Source of the DNA: Dugong dugon
Taxonomy: Eukaryota > Chordata > Mammalia > Sirenia > Dugongidae
Assembly (NCBI GenBank): GCA_030035585.1
Contig: CM057481.1
Coordinates: forward strand, 4,675,128-4,739,127
DNA length: 64,000 nucleotides
Reading direction: 5' to 3'
The position numbers and the translations under genes are program-made. Positions 1 through 10,600 of this stretch are shown one piece after another (position 1 is the stretch's first letter; every line of letters starts with the position of its first letter). The notes below the pieces were generated by a model. That model worked only from the letters and a program-made list of their open reading frames with translations, did no database searches and was not told the DNA's origin.

Positions 1-1413
1 CTGGAAATGCTCACTCGTCCATGCCAAGAAATTTGGAAGACAGCTACCTGGCCAAACGACTAGAAGATATTCATATTTATGACTACTCCAAAGAAAGGTG
101 ATCCAACTGAATGCAGAAATTATTGAACAATATCATTAATATCACACGCAAGTAAAATTTTTGCTGAAGATCATTCAAAAGTGGCCGCAGCAGTATACTG
201 ACAGGGAACTGCCAGAAATTAAAGTTGGACTGAGAAGACAATGTGGAACCAGGGGTATCACTGCTGATGTAGGATGGATCCTGGCTGAAAGCAGAGAATA
301 CCAGAAAGATGTTTATCTGTGTTTTACTGACTATGCAAAGGCATTCGGCTGTGTGGATCATAACAAATTATGGATAACATTGCAAAGAATGGGAATTCCA
401 GAACACTTCATTGTGCTCATGAGGAACCTGTACGTGGATCAAGAGGTAGTCGTTCAAACAGAACAGGGGGATACTGCGTGGTTTAAAGTCAGGAAAGGTG
501 TGCATCAGGGTTGCATCCTTTCACCATACCTATTCAATCTGTATGCTGAGCAAATAATTCAAGCTGGACTACTGGAAGAAGAACATGGCATCAGGATTGG
601 AGGAAGACTCATTAACAACCTGTGTTATGCAGATGACACAACCCTGCTCGCTGAAAGTGAAGAAGACGATTTGAAGTACTTACTGGTGAAGATCAAAGAC
701 CACAGCCTTCAGTATGGATTACACCTCAACCTAAAGAAAACAAAAATCCTCACAACTGGACCAATGAGCATCATGATAAACAGAGAAAAGACTGAAGTTG
801 TCAAGGATTTCATTTACTTGGATCCACAATCAACACCCTTGGAAGCCAGCAGTCAAGAAATCAAAAAACACACTGCACTGGGCAAATCTGCTGCAAAACA
901 CCTCTTTAAAGTGTTGAAAAGCAAAGGTGTCACCTTGAAGACTAAAGTGCGCCTGACCGAAGCCATGGTGTTTTCAATCACCTCATGTGCATTTGAAAGC
1001 TGGATGATTAATAAGGAAGATGAAGAAGAATTGATGCCTTTGAATTGTGGGGTGTTGGTGAACAATACTGAATATACCATGCACTGCCAGGAGAATGAAC
1101 GAACGTGTCTTGGAAGAAGTACAACCAGAATGCTCCTTAGAAGCAAAGATAGCGAGACTACATCTCAAATGCTCTGGACGTGTTATCAGGAGGAATCAGT
1201 CCCTGGAGAAGGGACATTATGCTTGGTAAAGTAGCGGGTCAGCGAAAAAGAAGATCCTCAGCTAGACGGATTGACACACTGGCTGCAACAATGGGCTCAA
1301 GCATAACAATGATTGTGAGGATGCCACAGGACCGGGTAGAATTTCGTTCTGTTATACACAGGGTGGCTATGAGTCGGAACTGACTTGATGGCACCTAACA
1401 ACAACAACAACAT
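1..1413 (+). mobile_element. RTE-clade LINE, 3' part, with reverse-transcriptase frame
   Basis: This is the 3' portion of an RTE (BovB-like) non-LTR retrotransposon. The part left of about 160 has lost its frame. From 161 to 1234 a long frame covers the reverse-transcriptase domain and its C-terminal end. The 3' end (about 1318-1413) reads 'ggaccgggtagaatttcg', then 'ctatgagtcggaactgact', and finishes in an (AAC)n tail. That tail shape is typical of RTE elements, and it is shared with SINEs elsewhere in this window. The element continues beyond position 1. Confidence 0.88.
161..1234 (+). pseudogene. RTE LINE reverse transcriptase, partial
   Basis: This is an open frame of 357 codons with reverse-transcriptase motifs in order. 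Motif A is near residues 55-70 (YAKAFGCVDH, with the first catalytic Asp context altered). Motif B is near 112-128 (KGVHQGCILSPYLFNLY). The catalytic motif C is YADD near residues 155-160, followed by the thumb region (LNLKKTKI). In a complete element the protein nicks DNA and copies the LINE and partner SINE RNA from its 3' end. The first codon is TTG after an in-frame stop at 137-139, so it is not a genuine start. The endonuclease domain is missing or frameshifted. The frame is transposon-derived and not a host gene. Confidence 0.82.
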
Positions 1414-1418
1414 TTTAA

Positions 1419-1608
1419 GGAGCCCTGGTAGTGCAACGGATAAGCACTCCACAGGAGAAAAACCTAGAGATTTGTCTTCACAAAGATTACGAACTAGGAG
1501 ACCCTGTGGGGCAGTTCTAGTCTGTTACATGGAGTTCCTACAAGTAGAAATCGACTCAATGCTATGAGAGAAATCTTCTCGACGGCACACAACAACAACA
1601 ACAACAAT
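1419..1608 (+). mobile_element. AfroSINE, + orientation
   Basis: It starts ggagccctggt and has a diverged tRNA-like head. The middle reads 'accctgtggggcagttcta' and the copy ends in a (CAA)n tail. It lies directly behind the RTE LINE tail. It is old and diverged. Confidence 0.8.
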
Positions 1609-1614
1609 TGTTAA

Positions 1615-1737
1615 GTCTTTATTGAGCACCTACTATATGGCAGGTACTTTATCAGGAACTAGGAGTAAAGTTTAGCAAAGGTTGATGTGGTTCCTGATCT
1701 CCCAGAGATTACAGTCCAGTGGAGGAGACAGACCTTA
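1615..1737. repeat. MIR- or L2-like relic
   Basis: The string 'tattgagcacctactatatggcaggtac' in this interval resembles the common mammalian MIR/L2 pattern 'tgagcacctactatgtgccaggcac'. It is followed by an 'acagtccagtggaggagacag' like segment. The family was assigned by eye. Confidence 0.5.
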
Positions 1738-1826
1738 TCTTAGTTATCTAGTGTGGCTGTAACAGAAACACCACAAGTGGGTGGTTTCAGTGAACAGAAA
1801 TTTATTTTCTCACAATTTAGGAGGCT

Positions 1827-1994
1827 AACAAAACAAAACAAAATCTGTTGCCACTGACTTGATTCCAACTCATGGCAACCCTACAGGACAGAGCAGAACT
1901 GCCCCACAGGGTTTCCAAGTAGGGGCTGGTGGATTCCAACTGCCAACCTTTTGGTTAGTAGCTGATCTCTTAACCACTGCGCCACCAGGGCTCC
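1827..1994 (-). mobile_element. AfroSINE inside the LTR
   Basis: It runs from an A-rich tail (aacaaaacaaaac) through 'ttgattccaactcatggc' to 'gcgccaccagggctcc'. The target TTTAGGAGG is present on both sides ('atttaggaggct' left, 'gtttaggaggta' right), which proves it inserted into the LTR. Confidence 0.92.
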
Positions 1995-2260
1995 AGTTTA
2001 GGAGGTAGCAGTCTGAATTCAGGGTGCCAGCTCTAGGGGAAGCTTTTTGTCAGCTCTGGGGGAAATCCTTGTCTTAGTTTCTCTGGTACTCTTCTAGGAA
2101 TGCCTTGCAGATCTCCACGTGGCATCCACCTTTGCCCCATCTATGCTTGCTTTTCTGTCTAACCTGCTCTTTTTACATCTCAAGTGACTAGATGGTCTCA
2201 GACACACCCTGCACATAGGAGGTCTCCTGAATGTAACAAAGAAAACTCTTCCCACATGGG

Positions 2261-2545
2261 AGTCCTCCACAGGTATACGGGTTAGGAGTCCTCCACAGGT
2301 ATAGGGGTTAAGATTCCCCCACAGATATAGGGGTTAGGAGTCCTCCATAGCTGTAGGGGTTAGGAGTCCTCCAAGGTATAGGGGTTAGGAGTCCTCCAAG
2401 GTATAGGGGTTAGGAGTCCTTCACAGATACAGGGGTTAGGATTCCTCCATAGCTATAGGGGTTAGGATTCCTCCACAGGTATAGGGGTTAGGATTCCTCC
2501 ATAGCTATAGGGGTTAGGATTCCTCCACAGCTATAGGGGTTAGGA
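2261..2545. repeat. Minisatellite, about 11 units of 25-26 bp
   Basis: Tandem units follow the pattern 'agtcctccacaggtatag' + 'gggttagg', alternating with 'attcctcc' and 'catagctatag' variants. Two neighbouring units are one base shorter ('ccaaggtata'). It lies inside the LTR at 1738-2587. Confidence 0.95.
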
Positions 2546-2787
2546 TTCCAACACACGTTTCTAGGGGATACAATTTAATCCATCACAGACACCAACCACA
2601 CAATCCTCCTAAAATAGATGCCTCTTTAGGTGCTCTGGAGAGAATTCACAGAGGTCTGTGAACCTGGATGGAAAAAAAAAAGTACATTTCTATTTTCACT
2701 AATCTGTAACTAAAATTCAGCACTTCCTTTCATCTTGAATGGAGGTAACAAACCATAGGAGTTATAGGAGGTCCCACAGAAAACAGT

Positions 2788-2967
2788 TCATGCCATTGGC
2801 TGCTAACCAAAAGGTTGGCGGTTCAAGTCTACCCAGAGGTGCCTTGAAGAAAGGCCTGGTGATCTACTTCCAAATAATCAGCCATTAGAACCCCGATGGA
2901 GCACGGTTCTTCTGTACACGTGAGGTAGCCATGAGTTGAAACTGACTCAACAGTAACTGCGGGGTTA
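2788..2967 (+). mobile_element. AfroSINE, truncated, 'confluent-Thr' subtype
   Basis: It begins near 'ttggctgctaaccaaaagg' and continues 'ggcctggtgatctacttcc' and 'gaggtagccatgagttgaa'. The diagnostic 'gcctggtgatctacttc' middle differs from the short 'ttggaaaccctatggggc' subtype. Confidence 0.85.
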
Positions 2968-3435
2968 CTCGTTACAGAAATCACAGATATATTCCTCTTA
3001 GATAACATTTGTTGTCAATATCTCAAATTATCGTTCATGCTGATCATTATCTCCAAGTTATGACTGTTATTAGACCAGATTTTGGAATTTAATGCCTCAT
3101 CAAGCAGCACGTATACTGCTGTATCACAATTTAAAGAATATTTTGATAATATCTGAGGGTAGCTGGCTTGCTGTATAATCTGTTGATACTTTGTTTCATG
3201 CATTCAAATCCATCAGTATCAGAAGAGGTCTCTAGGGCTTACCAGATGGCTAAAGGGGCACATGGCACAAAAAAGGTGAAACACTCCCAGCGCTAAGGAA
3301 TATGTAAATATAAACTTCTATGAAAAATATCATAATTCTGTAAAAGGCTTCATAAGGGACCTTGGCCTAGATCTGAGATCGGCTAGGAGGACTACCAGAG
3401 CCAACTGATGTTTGAACTAGACTCAGGAGGATGAA

Positions 3436-3638
3436 GCGGCCCTGGTGGCACATTGGTTCAGCGCTCCATGGCTAACTGAAAGGTTGGTGGTTAAAACCCA
3501 CCAGCCGTTCTGCAGGAGAAAAGACCTGGCGATCTGCTCCCCTAAAGATTACAGCCTTGGAAACCCTATGGGGCAGTTCTACCCTGCCCTATAGGGTTGC
3601 TATGAGTCAGGACCAACTCGTGGGCAACCAGTTTGTTT
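3436..3638 (+). mobile_element. AfroSINE, full length
   Basis: It starts 'ggccctggtggcacattgg', includes a B-box-like 'ggttaaaaccc', 'gattacagccttggaaacc' and 'ctatgagtcagga', and ends near 'gggcaaccagtttg'. Confidence 0.93.
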
Positions 3639-3639
3639 C

Positions 3640-3840
3640 TCCCATTCTGAATGAAGAGTGTGAATTTACAGGGTGAGCAGGAAGAAGACTTGGATGTTCC
3701 CAACAGAAAGAACAGTTTCTGCAAAGGCCCTGCGGTGAGAAAATGGAGAAGAAAGCTGGCATGGCAGGTGAGAGGAGAACGAGGAGGAGGGTGATCTGAC
3801 ACCAGGTCTCAAAGGTAGTAAGCGTCACAGCCAAGTGACT
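3640..3840. repeat. Possible L2 fragment
   Basis: 'tttctgcaaaggccctgcgg' resembles the frequent L2 string 'gtgcaaaggccctg'. Nothing else is recognised here. The minus-strand frames that span it have no recognisable domain. Confidence 0.4.
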
Positions 3841-3966
3841 CCAGAGGCCAGACTTTGCTGGGCCACTTTCTCACACGGTGGGAGACCATGGTGCAAAGCT
3901 GCTCCAAGCTATGCCAGGCACCAGGGCAATTACTTCCCAGTTTTAAACCCATGGTGTCTTAACTGA

Positions 3967-4575
3967 TGTGGGTTGCACTGTGTCCCCGCAAAAGATCTGT
4001 TCAAGTCCTAACTTGGGTACCTGTGAAGGTGACTTTGTTTGGAAATAGTGTCTCTGCAGATGTAATCAAGTTACGCTGAGGTCCTACAGGATTTGGGTGG
4101 GTTCGAACCCACCCAGAGGCACTTCAGAAGAAAAGGCCTAGCGATCTACTTCCAAAAGGTCACGGCCCTGAACACCCTATGGAGCAGTTCTATTCTGCAC
4201 CCATGAGGTCGCCATGAGTCAGAACTGACTCGATGGCAACTGGCTTGGTTTGGTTTCTAATGCACCGACTGGTGTCCTTACAAGAAGTGGGAAACCTGGA
4301 CACAGACACGCAGAGAGAATGCCATGTGACAAAGGATGCAGAGGCTGCAGTGAGGCAGCTATAAGCCAAGGGACACGGGGTCTCTGTGCTGAGAAGCTTC
4401 TGGACCAGGGGAAGGTTGATGGCAAGGGCCTTCCCCCAGAGCAGACAGACAGAGGAAAGCCTTTCCCTGGAGCTGGCACCCTCCAGCCTCCTAGACTGTG
4501 AGAGAATAAACTTCTGCTTGTTAAAGCTGTCCACTTGTGGCATTTCTGTTACGGTGGCATTATATGACTAAGACA
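3967..4575 (+). mobile_element. Solo LTR, MaLR-like
   Basis: It begins 'tgtgggttgcactgtgtcccc' and ends 'atatgactaagaca'. The polyadenylation signal is 'gagagaataaacttctgc' near 4500. It shares 'aaagcctttccctggagct' with the LTR at 17850-18366. A SINE sits at 4098-4257. The target duplication is not preserved. Confidence 0.8.
4098..4257 (+). mobile_element. AfroSINE inside the LTR, 5' truncated
   Basis: It has 'ttcgaacccacccagaggc', 'ggcctagcgatctacttcc' and 'cgccatgagtcagaactga' followed by 'ctcgatggcaactgg'. It breaks the LTR after 'gatttgggtggg'. Confidence 0.88.
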
Positions 4576-4809
4576 CAGCCCAGAGAGCAAAGCCGACCCA
4601 TCCCACTGGAACTGAGAACAACATTCTTTCCACACGGCGCTGCTTAACCTCTGCTTTCTCCCCGGCCTTGCTCTTGTCACGGCCTCTAATGAGGGTGTGG
4701 ACCAGGGACCAGGTGGCAGATCAAGTGGGCGAACACCCAGAGCCCTTGTATTGTAGCTGGGTTCTCTCTGGCCTAGTCTCCTATTTCCAAATGCTGAGCT
4801 GATGCTCAC

Positions 4810-5078
4810 CGAAAACCAAACCAGTTGACGTCACGTCTACCCCAACTCCCGGTGACCCCATGTATGTCAGAGTAGAACTGTGCTCCACAGTGATTTTCAA
4901 AGGCGGTGACCTTTCAGAAACTGACTGCCGTGGCTTTCTTCCAAGCCACCTCTGTTGTTGTTAGGTGCTATCGAGTCAGTTCCAACTCACAGAGACCCTA
5001 CAGGCGCCTCCAGGTGGATTCAAACAGCCAACCTTTCGGTTAGTCGCCGACTGTTTGGCAATTTGCGCCGCTCAGAAG
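4810..5078 (-). mobile_element. AfroSINE, itself interrupted by a second SINE/RTE end
   Basis: The outer copy runs 4810-4953 ('gtgaccccatgtatgtcag', 'gctttcttccaagccacc') and resumes at about 5005 ('caggtggattcaaacagcc', 'acctttcggttag'). Between them lies a short inner 3' end, 4954-5004, starting (TTG)n and reading 'gctatcgagtcagttcc'. Confidence 0.8.
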
Positions 5079-5334
5079 TCAATGTTACTGTCCCCTTTGT
5101 TACAAAGCAACAGCTAGGTCGCTTAACGTAGAGCCCTACAGTTTCCCTCAGCAACGTGCAACTGATACATAAACACCATTCAACATCTAAGCTGTCTTTA
5201 TAAGTGATTCCAACTGCCATGTAAAGAGATCACCTAGAGACCCACACTGACAGGCTTAGCCAGGCTTTTATCTGAGGAAGTGATTCTAGGAGATTATGAT
5301 CTGATAGGTCAAGGTGGTCTCATATGTGTTCTTT

Positions 5335-5699
5335 TTGTAGATTTTTAAAATATTTTATTTTGTTGTTGAGAATATACATAACAAAACATAACACCAATTC
5401 AACTGTTTCTCCATGTACAGTTCAGTGACGTTGATCACACTCTTTGAGTTGTGCAGCCATTCTCACCCTCCTTCTCTGAGTTGTTCTTCCCTCATTAACA
5501 TAAACTCACTACAACCTAAGGTTCTTATCTAATCTTTCCAGGAGTTGTCAATTTGATCCCATCTAGATAGATCTTCATGGGGGACAATGCTCACGGCAGA
5601 CATTCTTTACTAATGAAGCTAAACTACTGGTTGGTTTTGAGAAGACTTCAGGGGATGTTTTTGGTTTAAGGTTTAGAGATAATCTCAGGGCAATAGTTT
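5335..5699 (-). mobile_element. L1 3' end, older copy (left part)
   Basis: It contains 'gagaatatacataacaaaac', 'tacagttcagtgacgttgatc' and 'tgtgcagccattctcaccc', which recur at 33.4 and 43.2 kb. The copy resumes at 6658 after a younger L1 insertion. Confidence 0.75.
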
Positions 5700-6644
5700 C
5701 TTTATGTATTTATTTATTTTTTATTGTACTTCAGGCAAAGGCTTACAGAACAAATAGTTTCTCATGAAACAGAAGTACACGTGTTGTTTTATGACATTGG
5801 TTAACAACCCCACAACATATCAACCCTCTAACTTCTCAACCTTTTTTTTTTTTTTTGGTGAAAATACACATAGCCAAAGATACACCATTTCAAAAATTTC
5901 TACATGCACAGTTCAGTGACATTGACTACACTCTTCGATTGTGCTGTTATTCTCACTTAAGATGAAGGCTTACAGAACAAAACAGTTTCTTATTTAACGG
6001 TTACTACAAATATTGCCCTATGACAATGGTTAACAATCTCACAACACATCAACAATATCCTTACTCAACCTTGGGTTCCCCAACACCAGCTTCCTTCTCC
6101 GCTTCTGCTTTCTGGCCCTTGTCACTGGACTCCTGTACCTCGTTAGACTCATTTGGTTTTATGGGGCTGTCCACTCCCAGGCTGAACAGTGAACCTCCGA
6201 GGTAACTTCACCACTGAGCTAAAAGGGTGTCTGGGGGCCATACTCTCGGGGTTTCTCCAGTCTCCTTTAGGCCAGTAAATCTGGTCCTTTTTTTTGTGAG
6301 TTAGAATTTTGTTCTACATCCTTCTCCAGCTCTGTCCAGAACCCTCTGTTGTGATCCTGGTCAGAGCAGTCAGTGGTGGTAGCCGGGCACCATCTAGCTG
6401 TACTGGACTCAGTCTGGTGGAGGCCTTGGTAGCTGTGGACCATTAGTCCTTCGGACTAATCTTTTCCTTGTATCCTGTTCTCTTCATTCTCCCTTGCTCC
6501 CGAAGGGATGAGACCAGTGGAGTATCTTAGATGGCCGCTCACAGGCTTTTAAGACCCCAGACACTACTCACCAAGGTAGAACATAGAGCATTGTCTTTAT
6601 AAGCTGTGTCATGCCAATTGAGCTACATGTTCCCCAAGACCATG
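5700..6644 (-). mobile_element. L1 3' end, younger copy with perfect 13-bp target duplication
   Basis: It is flanked by AGGGCAATAGTTT at 5687-5699 and at 6645-6657. The T-rich left edge is the A-tail of a minus-strand insertion. The body has 'aggcttacagaacaaa' and 'caccatctagctgtactgg'. An extra T16 tract with an older L1 end (5843-5957) sits inside, and the terminal segment appears twice (5709-5842 and 5960-6090). Confidence 0.85.
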
Positions 6645-6657
6645 AGGGCAATAGTTT

Positions 6658-6960
6658 TGGGGGTTCATCTAGCCTCCATGGCTCCAGAAAGCCTGGAGTC
6701 CATGAAAATTTGAAATTCTGTTCTGCATTTCCCCCCTTCGATCAGGATTCTTTTATAGAATCCTTGATCAAAATGTTCAGTAATGCAGTCAGGCACCATC
6801 CAGTTCTTCTGGTCTCATGGCAGAGGAGGCAGTTATTCATAGAGACTATTAGCATACATCCATTTCCTCTTCCTATTCTTGACTCTCCTTCTTCCTCTGT
6901 GGCTGTAAGTGAACTGTTAGGCCTTGGGCCTCATTCGTTTTCCATTTGGTTCGTAAAATG
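6658..6960 (-). mobile_element. L1 3' end, older copy (right part)
   Basis: It continues the element broken at 5699: 'gggggttcatctagcctcc', 'ttgaaattctgttctgcat' and 'caggcaccatccagttctt'. The same segment recurs at 39.0 kb on the same strand, and its complement lies in the plus-strand L1 at 54.5 kb. Confidence 0.75.
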
Positions 6961-8718
6961 ATTCTTCTATGAGAAGTAGGTACTGGTGAGGCTTGGTATC
7001 TACCATGCTTAAAGGGGGTACCCTGGCTCACACCTGGTATTTACCTTATCAGCTTTGGACCTCTGCTTCTTCCTTGGCAGTGTGACTCTTGTTTATTCTC
7101 TGAGGGGTCATAGGATGAGCTCCATTCTTTGCATTCCAATCTCATTTCTCCCCCCTCAGATGTGGCATCTGTACCAATTGGCCATTTGGTAAGGATAACC
7201 CTATATTGTAAGGTCCAGGGTCTCCCACACCTGAGTACCACCCCTTAGGCAGTGCCCTCCTAGGCCGACAGCACCCAGGAGGAAAACCCGAGCTTGTCAT
7301 TTGCATGGAGAGACCAGGCAGCACACACTAGGGAGCTCCCGTTGGAAATCAACTACCCAGCCCCCAGGAGGGGCCCAGCACCACCGCCTCTTGGCTGCCC
7401 CCTGCATGCAGGTCCATATGCTCTACGGAGCTCTGGCTAACCAGGTGGCTGGAGGAAACCAATGGCTTTAAATGGCCAGCAGACTCCTCGCTGAGAAGGC
7501 TCCATCCTTTGGAAGCCCTTCCTGTGCTAGTTCAGAAGCACACAAACCACACGGCTTCTCGCACTTGGTAACACCTGCCAGCATTTAGCGTCAGACATAT
7601 AGACGGCTCCTTCTCAACACAGCATGGATTTCAAGTGTGACAGCCAAGACACTCACTTCAATCCGAGCCAGTGCTTCGGAATCACAAACCAGTCCTGGGA
7701 GCTGCTCAGGAGTAAAGCCGGCAGCCCTAGGGATGCTGGCTGTGCCGAGAAGCAGAGACAAAGATGACTCAAGAGGACTTAACACGGTCTCCCCACTCTG
7801 GCGCCTTTACAGATGTCCTTTGATTTCCAGGCTTCAGGGCCTGGAGAGGTGAGACGGTTCCTATATCACAAGAAAGCCAAGTGTTCCGTGCGTGTTCCTT
7901 GTAGCTAAAGAAAAACAACCTCAACTAACCCATGTTTGTTTGAGGACTAATCAGTGGGAAGAACGAGGAAGATAAATAGTCTGTCTCCTAGCCATCCGCC
8001 TCCCGTGGCTCCAAGGAGAGGCACGCACACATCCAGGGGCACCCGCTTCACGGGCTGCAAATGCTAGTTAGCGAGAGAAAGGGGAAGTGAGTCACTCTGG
8101 GAGGAAGGATGCTGTTGGCCTTGATTAAGTTCCAGATTGCCGTTCACAAGCACCATGGTGCCCACAGAAATAAACCGAATGTCAGGGAAGAGCTTCCTAT
8201 GAGCAAAGAAAAGCAGAAGTTGTAGGGGGGTTGCTAAGTCAGCCTGGAAGATCTAGCTCTGCCTAGCTGCCTGGATAGAGGGGATTAGAGTAATTTGGTA
8301 ATATTTATAACGTGTGGAAATGAGAGATGGTCCCTGGTACCAGTATCAGCTCAATGTCTCCCAAACCAGAACAGCAGCTCTGCCTGGGAGTGTCCTGATG
8401 CCAGCGCCCGCCATCTCCACTGCCCCCATGCTCTGCTTTTGGGGGCGGCAGAGTGGCTGTTCCCTGGGACAGAGAGGAAAGCCCTCTCTCCATGGTTTTT
8501 TGAGACGGACGCTTTCATCCAACGTGGCTTGTGGTCAGAGCAGAAGATGGCTTTCCAAATCCTAAGAGCCTCTGATTTCAGGAACAGGAATGGTGTGGAA
8601 TCCCATTCCAGATGCCTGGCTGTGCTCCCTACAAGAGCACCTCATAAATGCCCAGACTGTGACAGGTCTTATGGCAAGAATCTTTTACTCCTGGCCCCTT
8701 GGCAAAGGTGTTAGCTTA
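6961..8718. other. Repeat-poor intronic stretch
   Basis: No gene, RNA or repeat was recognised with confidence. Small frames on both strands lack homology by eye. G+C content is slightly higher than in the surroundings. Confidence 0.5.
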
Positions 8719-8836
8719 ACTCATCCATCCACTGATCTACCCACTCACCCACCCACCAATCCATCTAACCCTCCCTCCCTCCCTCCATCCATCCCTCCAC
8801 CCATCCATCTATCCCTCCCTCCATCCATCCAATCAA
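8719..8836. repeat. (CATC)n/(CCCT)n simple repeat
   Basis: This is an imperfect tetranucleotide tract of catc, ccac, ccct and ccat units. It creates a proline-rich artificial frame on the plus strand. Confidence 0.93.
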
Positions 8837-9254
8837 TGAATAATGATTATACGCCTACTGTGAGGTAGGTATTGTGTTAGCCCTGTTGAATCAAGGATGT
8901 ACCAGACCCTCAGCCTAGAGGGTCCCTTACCCAGATTAAGTGGGTACACTTGTCCTCACATGTACTGACCCTGTGACCTGGACCTCAGCAGCCTGTGCTC
9001 TGAGCACCTGAGATAAGTCACTAAAACCAAGCCAAGAAGTAAAGACTTAATCCAACAATTCCTTTTCAAAAGATAAGAGGACACAATGCCCACGGGTATG
9101 TTGAGCTTTAAAGCTCCTTTATCCTGGGAAGGAGTAATAAACTGTGTTGTTCAAGCTACCTGGTAACATCTAAAACAAGAGCCCATCACTCATGCGTTCG
9201 CTCTGAAGCCCGCAGTCCCCTGGAAAATGGAAGAACTCTGCGTTGGAACATAAA

Positions 9255-9375
9255 GGGGCCTGGTTCATGCCTGAGCTCTACCACTTTCTGGCTGAGAGGC
9301 TCTGGGTGGTTCAGTTACTCTCTCTGAGTCCCAGACCCCTCATCTGTTAAAGAGAAACAGTAATACTGTATTTCT
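9255..9375 (+). repeat. MIR
   Basis: It contains 'tgagctctaccactttctgg' and 'ctgagtcccagacccctcatctg', the MIR core layout. Confidence 0.75.
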
Positions 9376-9601
9376 GCCTTCGCTCACCCCCACCCACCCT
9401 CCATCCAAACTGTGAGTAAATCCTGTTGGCTCTACTTGGGCTTCACCACAATGATCACCCTCATTCAATCACTGACATCTGTCCTGGAATATTCCTATCA
9501 GCTTCCTGCTGATAGAATCTTCAGGTTCCTGTGCAAACATTATCCACACAACAGAGTGATGGGTTTAAAACTCTGTTTAGACTTTTCCGTGTGTCTCCTC
9601 A

Positions 9602-9793
9602 TACAGTTGCCATTGAGTCGACTCCGACTCCTCGTGACCCCATGTAGGTCAGAGTAGAACTGTGCTCCACAGGGTTTTCAATGATTTTTCAGAAGCAGAT
9701 CACCAGGCCTTTCTTCCCAGGTGCCTCTGGGCAGACTTGAACCTCCAACCTTTCGGTTAGCAGCTGACACATTAACTCTTTCTACCATGTAGG
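9602..9793 (-). mobile_element. AfroSINE, 'gtgctccacag' subtype
   Basis: 'gccattgagtcgactccg', 'gaactgtgctccacagggt' and 'ttgaacctccaacctttcgg' run in order. It sits within the L2 relic. Confidence 0.93.
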
Positions 9794-10140
9794 GACTTCG
9801 TGCCCCTGCTTAAAACTCTACAAAGACCTCCTTCCCACTGCTGTAAGAACACGGTATTAACTCCTCACCAAGAAAAGTCTCTTCCAGACCTGGCCCTTGC
9901 CCGCCTCTCCTCCTGTCTGCCTCCCCCTTTGTTTACCATGTTGCTCGCATGTTCCCAGGCCTCAGGGTCTTTGCAAAGGCCCTTCTTACCCAGATCTTTG
10001 CAGGGCTGGCTCCCTATCACCAAATGCCCTGTCCGAGGAAGACCTCCTCCACCCTGCTTCACCACACTCCATCACTCTTAGCGTACACCCCATTTGTTTT
10101 CTCCAAAATAACACTGAAGCTTTCTCGTCAGTTGACTTAC

Positions 10141-10470
10141 TGCGATGGTTCATGTTGTGTCAACTAGGCTAGGCTATGATTCTCAGTGGTTTGGCATGTG
10201 CTCTTCCACAATGTAATCACTTTCCAGCCCCCACAACCCCATGAGCCAGCAGAGGCCTCCAGCCTGCCGCCTGACCTGCAGACTTTGGGTTCATTAGCCC
10301 CTGCAACCACATGAACCAGCAGAGGCCTCCAGCCTGCCACCTGACCCACGGATTTGGGACTTGCCAGCCTCTACAATTGTGTCAGCCATTTCCTTGGAGT
10401 AAATGACTCTCTACATATTTATATATGTGCTCCACTGGTTTTGTTCCTCTACAGAATCCAGACTAAGACA
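10141..10470 (+). mobile_element. Solo LTR, 'tgatggttaaggtt' family, short form
   Basis: It runs from TGCGATGGTT to GACTAAGACA (TG...CA), flanked by CTTAC and CTAAC (4 of 5 identical). It contains a partial internal duplication ('agcagaggcctccagcctgcc' twice, about 73 bp apart). It is the same family as 47179-47667 and 56459-57066. Confidence 0.87.
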
Positions 10471-10600
10471 CTAACTTATTTCCTCCAACAAGAACTGTAG
10501 CTCCATGATGAGGCCCTTTTTCTCCCCTGTTCATCTCTATTTCTAGCACCTAGAACTTGCTCATAGTAGGTGGTCGGTGAATATTTGATAAATGAAAACG

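Larger units (their letters stand above)
1738..2587 (-). mobile_element. Solo LTR, MaLR-like, with internal minisatellite
   Basis: Read on the minus strand, it begins near 'gtgatggattaaattgtatcc' and ends 'tgttacagccacactag'. It has the same outline as the LTRs at 3967, 17850 and 34309. AATAAA on the minus strand lies near 1800 ('aaatttatt' on +). It is interrupted by a SINE (1827-1994) and expanded by the 26-bp repeats at 2261-2545. Its ends are diverged and no clear 5-bp duplication remains. Confidence 0.7.
9400..10600 (-). repeat. L2 LINE relic, interrupted twice
   Basis: Read on +, it shows the reversed L2 pattern: 'aaactctacaaagacctcc', 'tcagggtctttgcaaaggcc', and after the LTR 'tagcacctagaacttgctc' with 'gtgaatatttgataaatg'. 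A SINE (9602-9793) and a solo LTR (10141-10470) split it. Confidence 0.8.

Noticed and set aside
161-1234. 357-codon plus-strand frame as a host gene
   Set aside because: Reverse-transcriptase motifs, TTG start after a stop and an (AAC)n-tailed 3' end show it is RTE LINE sequence.
2261-2545. Interstitial telomere repeat
   Set aside because: The GGGGTTAGG core recurs every 26 bp, not as TTAGGG hexamers.
8590-8868. Proline-rich 92-codon protein
   Set aside because: The proline-rich part is the (CATC)/(CCCT) simple repeat.
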